Shown piece by piece: positions 58,656 to 64,000 of a DNA stretch of 64,000 nt (position 1 is its first letter; each line of letters opens with the position of its first letter). The position numbers were made by a program, and so were the translations under genes. Origin of the DNA: Saprospiraceae bacterium (GTDB lineage: Bacteria; Bacteroidota; Bacteroidia; Chitinophagales; Saprospiraceae); assembly GCA_029263015.1 (NCBI GenBank), contig JAJCYI010000013.1, positions 1 to 64,000 on the forward strand. Reading direction: 5' to 3'. The notes below the pieces were generated by a model. The model was not told where the DNA came from. It made no database searches and saw only the letters and a program-made list of their open reading frames with translations.

Positions 58656-59305
58656 AAACAATGACCTTCCACCCATTTGGCGACAGTGCCCTGCTCATCA
58701 ATTTTGAACAAAAAATAGATGAAGTAATCAATGCGAGAGTGATTGCGTTGGCGGAGGCCATTGAGGCCGCCCCAATTTTGGAGGCCACTTTTATCACCCC
58801 TGCATATTGCTCATTGGCAGTTGGTTACGATCCACTTAAGATCGGTTTTGAGGATTTTAGTAAAAAAATAAAATCACTCACCCCAACCGATCCCAGCCAT
58901 TTCGCAACTAAAAAAGATAGGGTATTGGAAATCCCGGTTTATTACTCCGAACCCCACTGCCTCGACATGTCCGAGGTTATGCAACAGACTGGACTTTTGG
59001 CCCCCGAAATCATTGAATGGCACACCTCGGTTGAGTATCGGGTTTATATGATGGGATTCCTGCCAGGCTTTGTTTATCTGGGCAGCTTGCCCAAACAAAT
59101 TTATTGTTCTCGAAAAACAACTCCCCGGTTGAAAGTGCCTGCCCAGTCAGTCGGATTGGCAGGTCAGCAGACTGGAATTTACCCTTCAGAAGCACCAGGT
59201 GGCTGGCAGATTATTGGCCGCACCCCCCAGAAAATATTTGACAGTGGAAAGCAAAACCCTTTCTATTTTATGACGGGAGATATAGTCAAATTTTACGCGG
59301 TATAA
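58652..59305 (+). CDS. pxpB: 5-oxoprolinase subunit PxpB
   Basis: KipI-like: GDSALLINF, YMMGFLPGFVYLGSLPKQI, GIYPSEAPGGWQIIGRTP. Confidence 0.94.
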   Translation: MKTMTFHPFGDSALLINFEQKIDEVINARVIALAEAIEAAPILEATFITPAYCSLAVGYDPLKIGFEDFSKKIKSLTPTDPSHFATKKDRVLEIPVYYSEPHCLDMSEVMQQTGLLAPEIIEWHTSVEYRVYMMGFLPGFVYLGSLPKQIYCSRKTTPRLKVPAQSVGLAGQQTGIYPSEAPGGWQIIGRTPQKIFDSGKQNPFYFMTGDIVKFYAV

Positions 59306-59488
59306 ACAGCAAGGTTCAGGGCAGGAACGCCCCTTGCTCAAATCAGAAGTATAGGTTCAAAAAGGGCAGAATCAACGCCTCAAACTTCAGATGTTGAAGT
59401 AAGTACGAGGTCGAAAATTCTGCCCAATGCAAACATATAAAAATATTCGCAAAAAATTAGAAGCTAAGGGAATGACCAAAGCATTACC

Positions 59489-60397
59489 ATGACTAAAACC
59501 ACAACATTTCATTTCAAAAAGATAGGCCTGCTGACACAGGTGCAGGACATGGGACGCATTGGTTATCAAGCATTTGGCGTCCCTGTGGGCGGTGCAATGG
59601 ACAAGGCTTCCGCCCAAACGGCCAACTGGATAGTGGGCAACCCACCCAATAATCCAGTGTTGGAAATAACGCTTTTGGGGCCACAAATTGAAATAAAAGG
59701 GAATGGCCAAATTGCCATTACAGGTGCAGATCTGTCACCTCAAATTGACGGTAAATCAATGCCGATGTTCGAAACGGTTCAAGTCTCCAGCACTTCCGTT
59801 TTATCATTTGGAAAAATAAAAAATGGCTGCCGAGCCTACCTCGCCATCCGGGGGGATTGGATAGTGAAAAAATGGCTGGGCAGTTGCAGTGCTTCTTCAA
59901 ACAACAGCGCGGGACTTACTCCCGACAGTAACTTTCAAAAAGGGAGCATTTTGACCGTAAAAACCAAACTTCCAATTCCTAAAAGGACTTTGCCAGCCGA
60001 AGTCTGCCCTGTCCATTCTGACCTTTGTAAGGTGCGGATGGTGGAAGGGCCAGAGTTTGAAAAATTTTCTGCCCGGATGGTGGGATTTTTTTTCAGCAGG
60101 AGCTACAAAGTCACCCCCGACTCGAACAGGATGGGCTACCGCCTCAACGCAGAAGTTGTTGATTTTAAACCAGATAGGGAAATTATTTCATCAGCGACCA
60201 TTCCAGGGACGATCCAGATCACCAATGCCGGGCAACCTATCATTTTGATGGCCGACGCCCAGACTACAGGTGGGTATTTGCGCCTGGCAAATGTCATTTC
60301 CGCTGACATGGACAAGTTGGCACAGGTGAAGCCGGGGGATGAAATCTGGTTTTCGCTAGTGAGTTTGGAGGAGGCGGGGTTGGCTTTTAGCCCATAA
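59489..60397 (+). CDS. pxpC: 5-oxoprolinase subunit PxpC / biotin-dependent carboxyltransferase family
   Basis: LTQVQDMGRIGYQAFGVPVGGAMDKASA, NRMGYRL, IMLMADAQTTGGYLRLANV-type motif. Confidence 0.93.
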   Translation: MTKTTTFHFKKIGLLTQVQDMGRIGYQAFGVPVGGAMDKASAQTANWIVGNPPNNPVLEITLLGPQIEIKGNGQIAITGADLSPQIDGKSMPMFETVQVSSTSVLSFGKIKNGCRAYLAIRGDWIVKKWLGSCSASSNNSAGLTPDSNFQKGSILTVKTKLPIPKRTLPAEVCPVHSDLCKVRMVEGPEFEKFSARMVGFFFSRSYKVTPDSNRMGYRLNAEVVDFKPDREIISSATIPGTIQITNAGQPIILMADAQTTGGYLRLANVISADMDKLAQVKPGDEIWFSLVSLEEAGLAFSP

Positions 60398-60483
60398 GAC
60401 CTGACAGGTTGTTCTTTTTATATGTGTAGGGAAGGAAATGTTTCCTTCCCTACACATATAAAAAGAACAACCTGTCAGGTCTT
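60396..60483. repeat. Perfect 88-nt inverted repeat (43-bp arms, 2-nt centre)
   Basis: AAGACCTGACAGGTTGTTCTTTTTATATGTGTAGGGAAGGAAA TG and exact reverse complement; fills the space between two convergent stop codons. Confidence 0.97.
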
Positions 60484-60485
60484 GC

Positions 60486-61262
60486 CTACTGCAACTGCCG
60501 CAAATACATTTGGATCGTATTCCCCAACCCATAATAAAGTGCATCGGCGACGAGCGCATGGCCGATGGACACTTCCAACAGGCCAGGAATATTTTCTTTA
60601 AAAAAACGGAGGTTGTCGAGATTGAGGTCGTGTCCAGCATTTATTCCGATGCCGATTTCGATTGCCAGCACGGCACATTTATTAAATGGCGCAACGGCCT
60701 TTTCCCTGTCTGTTGTATATTTTTCGGCAAATGGTCCAGTGTAAAATTCGATGCGGTCTGCCCCGACTTTTTTTGCACCTTCCATGTGCTCTTCCTCTGC
60801 ATCCACAAAAATGGAAACCCGGATTCCTGCCGATTTGAATTTGCCGATTACATCGGTCAGGAAATCAGCATGCTCCACCGTATTCCACCCATGATCGGAA
60901 GTCAATTGGCCAGGCGAATCGGGTACAAGTGTGACCTGATCGGGATTGTTTTCCAGCACCAGTTCAATGAATTTTGGGGTGGGTTTACCTTCAATATTGA
61001 ATTCGGTGGTAACGAGCTTTTTCAGCATAGGTACATCGGAATACCGAATATGGCGTTCGTCGGGTCGGGGGTGTACGGTAATGCCCTCCGCTCCAAATTC
61101 TTCACAATTTTTGGATACCTGAAAAAGGTTGGGTAAGTTGCCGCCCCTTGCATTTCGGAGCAGGGCGATTTTGTTCACATTCACGCTCAGTCGAGTCATG
61201 GAAAAGGGAGTTTGTGAGTTTGTAAGTTCCTGAGAATTTGAGTGTTTGAGTTCCTGAGTCAA
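60486..61262 (-). CDS. pdxJ: Pyridoxine 5'-phosphate synthase
   Basis: LSVNVNKIALLRNARGG, GAEGITVHPRPDERHI, FNIEGKPTPKFIELV, GINAGHDLNLDNL. Confidence 0.96.
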   Translation of the reverse strand: MTQELKHSNSQELTNSQTPFSMTRLSVNVNKIALLRNARGGNLPNLFQVSKNCEEFGAEGITVHPRPDERHIRYSDVPMLKKLVTTEFNIEGKPTPKFIELVLENNPDQVTLVPDSPGQLTSDHGWNTVEHADFLTDVIGKFKSAGIRVSIFVDAEEEHMEGAKKVGADRIEFYTGPFAEKYTTDREKAVAPFNKCAVLAIEIGIGINAGHDLNLDNLRFFKENIPGLLEVSIGHALVADALYYGLGNTIQMYLRQLQ

Positions 61263-61314
61263 AGATCCCTCAAAAACTCAGGAACTCAAATTCTCAGACA
61301 CGCACAAACTCAGA
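61208..61314. repeat. Inverted/direct repeat cluster in the divergent pdxJ-CPBP intergenic region
   Basis: GAGTTTGTGAGTTTG...CTGAGAATTTGAG...TTCCTGAG and TTCCTGAG/CTCAGGAACTCAAATTCTCAG complementary arms. Confidence 0.7.
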
Positions 61315-61339
61315 TCGCAAAAATAACAACATTCGAGGG

Positions 61340-62248
61340 ATGGAACACAACCCTATTAATACTGAAAAAAATACTGGTTTTACCAATTCCCCACAGCAGG
61401 TTTTGCTGTTTATGGGAGCACTCGTTTTCCTGTGCATGATGCTTGGCTCTGGCATTATCGCACTGGCTTGCAATATACAAGGCATTGATTTTCAAGACAC
61501 TATTGCCGGGTTCGGGAAAGAGGCTGCTCCCGATTTACGGAATTTTATGCGCGGGGCGTTGTTGGTCAATCATATCCTCACCTTTTTGGTGCCAGCAATG
61601 ATAACAGGTTATGTTTTTTTCCGCCAAAGGTGGTCTTCCGAAATCGGTATCCGCCACGCTCCCGCTCCCGGGGCACTGGGCTGGGGAGTCCTCCTGACCG
61701 CCGTGGCATTCCCATTGGCTCAAGTTGCTTTTTCGGCCAACCGCTGGATAGTAGAAAAAATCGGTTGGCTCGAATCGCTCGTGCAATCTGAATCGGTCAG
61801 TGAAAATTTGATGGAAGGGTTACTGGTCATGCAATCACCGGTTGAAATGATTTTCAGTCTCATCGTGATGGCAGCAATCCCGGCCATCGGGGAAGAAATG
61901 GTTTTCCGGGGCCTCCTACAAAAACAATTGCAAAGGCTGATGGCAAATCCCTATTTTGCCGTTGTGACAACCGCCCTGATCTTTAGCTTGGCCCATTTCC
62001 AGGTGCAACGGTTTTTTGCCATCTTCCTCCTGGGCATGGTGCTGGGGCTTATTTTTTATTGGACCAAAAACTTGTGGGTATCGATCGCCGGGCATTTTGT
62101 TTTCAATGGAACACAGGTCTTGGTTGCCTATTTCAACCAAGAAAATTTGGACAAGTTGAATACTGGAGAAGAAATGCAAATGCCTTTATTAGCGGTCGCT
62201 TTTTCATTGGTAGCGGTCATCTTTATTTCCAAAAAATTAAAAGAATAA
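61340..62248 (+). CDS. CPBP family intramembrane metalloprotease
   Basis: AIPAIGEEMVFRGLLQ (EExxxR) and LIFSLAHFQVQRFFAIFLLGMVLGLIFYWTKNLWVSIAGHFVFN motifs. Confidence 0.94.
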   Translation: MEHNPINTEKNTGFTNSPQQVLLFMGALVFLCMMLGSGIIALACNIQGIDFQDTIAGFGKEAAPDLRNFMRGALLVNHILTFLVPAMITGYVFFRQRWSSEIGIRHAPAPGALGWGVLLTAVAFPLAQVAFSANRWIVEKIGWLESLVQSESVSENLMEGLLVMQSPVEMIFSLIVMAAIPAIGEEMVFRGLLQKQLQRLMANPYFAVVTTALIFSLAHFQVQRFFAIFLLGMVLGLIFYWTKNLWVSIAGHFVFNGTQVLVAYFNQENLDKLNTGEEMQMPLLAVAFSLVAVIFISKKLKE

Positions 62249-62330
62249 TACATTGTTCCACAGTTTCATTGCTTCATGGCTTGGTTTACCGTGCAACAAT
62301 GAAACAGTAGAACAATGAAACAGTGAAACA

Positions 62331-63800
62331 ATGAACCTCTCACCCACCCTCATCATCAGCACGGTCATCGCCTATTTTTTGGTGCTCATCGGCATTTCAC
62401 TTTGGACAGGCCGCAGGGCCGACAGCAAGGATTTTTTTGTGGCAGGCCGGAAAGCCCCTTGGCTGATTGTTGCCATCGGCATGGTCGGGGCATCCATGTC
62501 AGGCGTCACGTTCATCTCCATTCCTGGGACAGTAGGTGCGGGAGGGCACAACCAAGCACTTTCGTACATGCAAGTCGTGTTCGGGTACATGCTTGGTTAT
62601 CTGGTGATTGCGACCGTATTAATGCCGTTGTACTACCGCCTGAACCTGACTTCCATTTATAGCTACCTAGGAAAACGGTTTGGGTTTTATTCCAATAAAA
62701 CAGGAGCGGCTTATTTCCTTTTGTCGAGGGTGATCGGGGCATCGTTCCGGCTGTTTTTGGTAGCCATAGTTTTGGACAAATTTGTGCTTGGCATACCACC
62801 GTTTAACGTGCCTTTTGAAATCACCGTGATGGGCACCATTTTGCTCATCTGGGTTTACACATTCAAAGGCGGCATCAAGACCATCATTTGGACGGACACC
62901 CTGCAAACCATCATGTATTTTACCGCCATCGTGGCCACCATCGTTTCCATCGGATCGGCTATGGACAAAAACCCAGGCGAGCTGATCGGCATGATCCAGC
63001 AAAGCGATTATTCCAAAATTTTCTTCTTTGAAGGCGGCTGGAGCGATCCGAACAACTTTTTCAAACAGTTCTTCGCCGGCGCACTCATTACCATCGTGAT
63101 GACGGGGCTGGATCAGGACATGATGCAGAAAAACCTCTCGTGCCCCAATATTCGAGACGCCCAGAAGAACATGTTCACCATGTCGGCCATCCTCTTTTTT
63201 GTCAATCTGCTTGTTCTGGGAATGGGTGCCCTGCTCTACCTCTATGCCGACCACCTCAGCCTCGAAATACCGGGTCGCTCTGATTACCTCTTCCCAACCC
63301 TTGCGCTGAACCATCTGCCAGCAGCAGTTGGACTAATGTTCATGATCGGTTTGATAGCGGCAGCTTATTCAAGCGCTGACTCAGCACTGACGGCCCTCAC
63401 TACTTCTTTCTGTGTTGATTTTATGAAATTTGAAATCAGCGAAAAAACGGAAGCCGAAAAAAGGAAAACGCGTTTAGCCGTGCATGTGGGCTTCTCGGTA
63501 CTGCTCGCCATTACCATCCTCATTTTCAATTCACTGAACGACGACGCCGTCATCAACAACCTGTTCAAAGCAGCAGGATATACTTATGGACCGCTACTTG
63601 GCCTTTTCACTTTCGGCATGTTGTCGAAAAAGAAGATCAGGGACCGGCTGGTCATTCCAGTCTGTCTGCTGTCACCGATCTTGACCTGGCTCATCGTGGA
63701 TTGGTCGAAATCAGCGATCGGTTTTGACTGGGGCTTTTTGAATTTGGCACTGAACGGGGTTTTGACGATGGTGGGGTTGCTGGTAATTTCGAGGAGGTAA
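62331..63800 (+). CDS. Sodium:solute symporter family protein
   Basis: 12+ TM; RRADSKDFFVAGRKAPW, AAYSSADSALTALTTSF SSS signatures. Confidence 0.94.
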   Translation: MNLSPTLIISTVIAYFLVLIGISLWTGRRADSKDFFVAGRKAPWLIVAIGMVGASMSGVTFISIPGTVGAGGHNQALSYMQVVFGYMLGYLVIATVLMPLYYRLNLTSIYSYLGKRFGFYSNKTGAAYFLLSRVIGASFRLFLVAIVLDKFVLGIPPFNVPFEITVMGTILLIWVYTFKGGIKTIIWTDTLQTIMYFTAIVATIVSIGSAMDKNPGELIGMIQQSDYSKIFFFEGGWSDPNNFFKQFFAGALITIVMTGLDQDMMQKNLSCPNIRDAQKNMFTMSAILFFVNLLVLGMGALLYLYADHLSLEIPGRSDYLFPTLALNHLPAAVGLMFMIGLIAAAYSSADSALTALTTSFCVDFMKFEISEKTEAEKRKTRLAVHVGFSVLLAITILIFNSLNDDAVINNLFKAAGYTYGPLLGLFTFGMLSKKKIRDRLVIPVCLLSPILTWLIVDWSKSAIGFDWGFLNLALNGVLTMVGLLVISRR

Positions 63801-63828
63801 AGTGAAACAAACAAATAGAATTCTCAAA

Positions 63829-64000
63829 ATGAAATCTTTTTTCTTCCCAATTCTCCTATTCTTTTCATTCCATGCGTTCGGGCAGAATAACACCTCTCCT
63901 CACACGCAACTGGTCACTGGTCTGGTAAACTACCGCAATGAGCTTATTGCAGAAAACTCTGATAATTTTAAAGAAATCAGCAAATTGGATACGCTCTGGA
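63829..64000 (+). CDS. Partial CDS running off the window, exported hypothetical protein
   Basis: ATG at 63829 then MKSFFFPILLFFSFHAFGQNNTSPHTQLVTGLVNYRNELIAENSDNFKEISKLDTLW with no stop before the edge. Confidence 0.6.
   Translation, partial: MKSFFFPILLFFSFHAFGQNNTSPHTQLVTGLVNYRNELIAENSDNFKEISKLDTLW

Noticed and set aside
1-64000. tRNA, rRNA or tmRNA genes
   Set aside because: No cloverleaf-like or rRNA-like segment recognised by eye in the intergenic gaps; tRNAscan/Infernal would be needed to exclude them formally.

Overview
This is a 64 kb chromosomal window from a Bacteroidota genome, probably Saprospiria-like. That placement rests on T9SS C-terminal sorting domains, a gliding-type C-terminal domain, a SusC/SusD pair and HYC_CC_PP/DUF-type families. 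About 45 genes are supported. Most are housekeeping or ordinary accessory genes: dut, a sugar-nucleotidyltransferase, M16/M1/M24/C69 peptidases, purH, gatB, pxpABC with an Nramp transporter, pdxJ, a SusCD locus with an ASST-like protein, CPBP and SSS proteins. No rRNA, tRNA or CRISPR array was recognised by eye. The main non-routine content is as follows. (1) A giant 2331-aa LamG-containing protein without a signal peptide is followed by a phage-tail-fibre-like GIGT-repeat protein and a 65-aa phage-type protein (29883-38365). (2) An AT-rich island (21376-23517) carries a protein with a C-terminal region resembling Effector-Associated Domain 11, plus a glycine-zipper membrane protein. (3) A decayed toxin-antitoxin patch lies between purH and gatB and includes a ParE-like toxin with one in-frame stop. 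(4) A DUF2335 gene has a conserved N-terminus that lies upstream of any usable ATG. (5) A rich population of long intergenic inverted repeats includes at least seven ~150-190 bp elements whose arms differ between copies but stay complementary within each copy, and several near-perfect hairpins that fit between stop codons. All family calls come from reading the translations; no searches were run.
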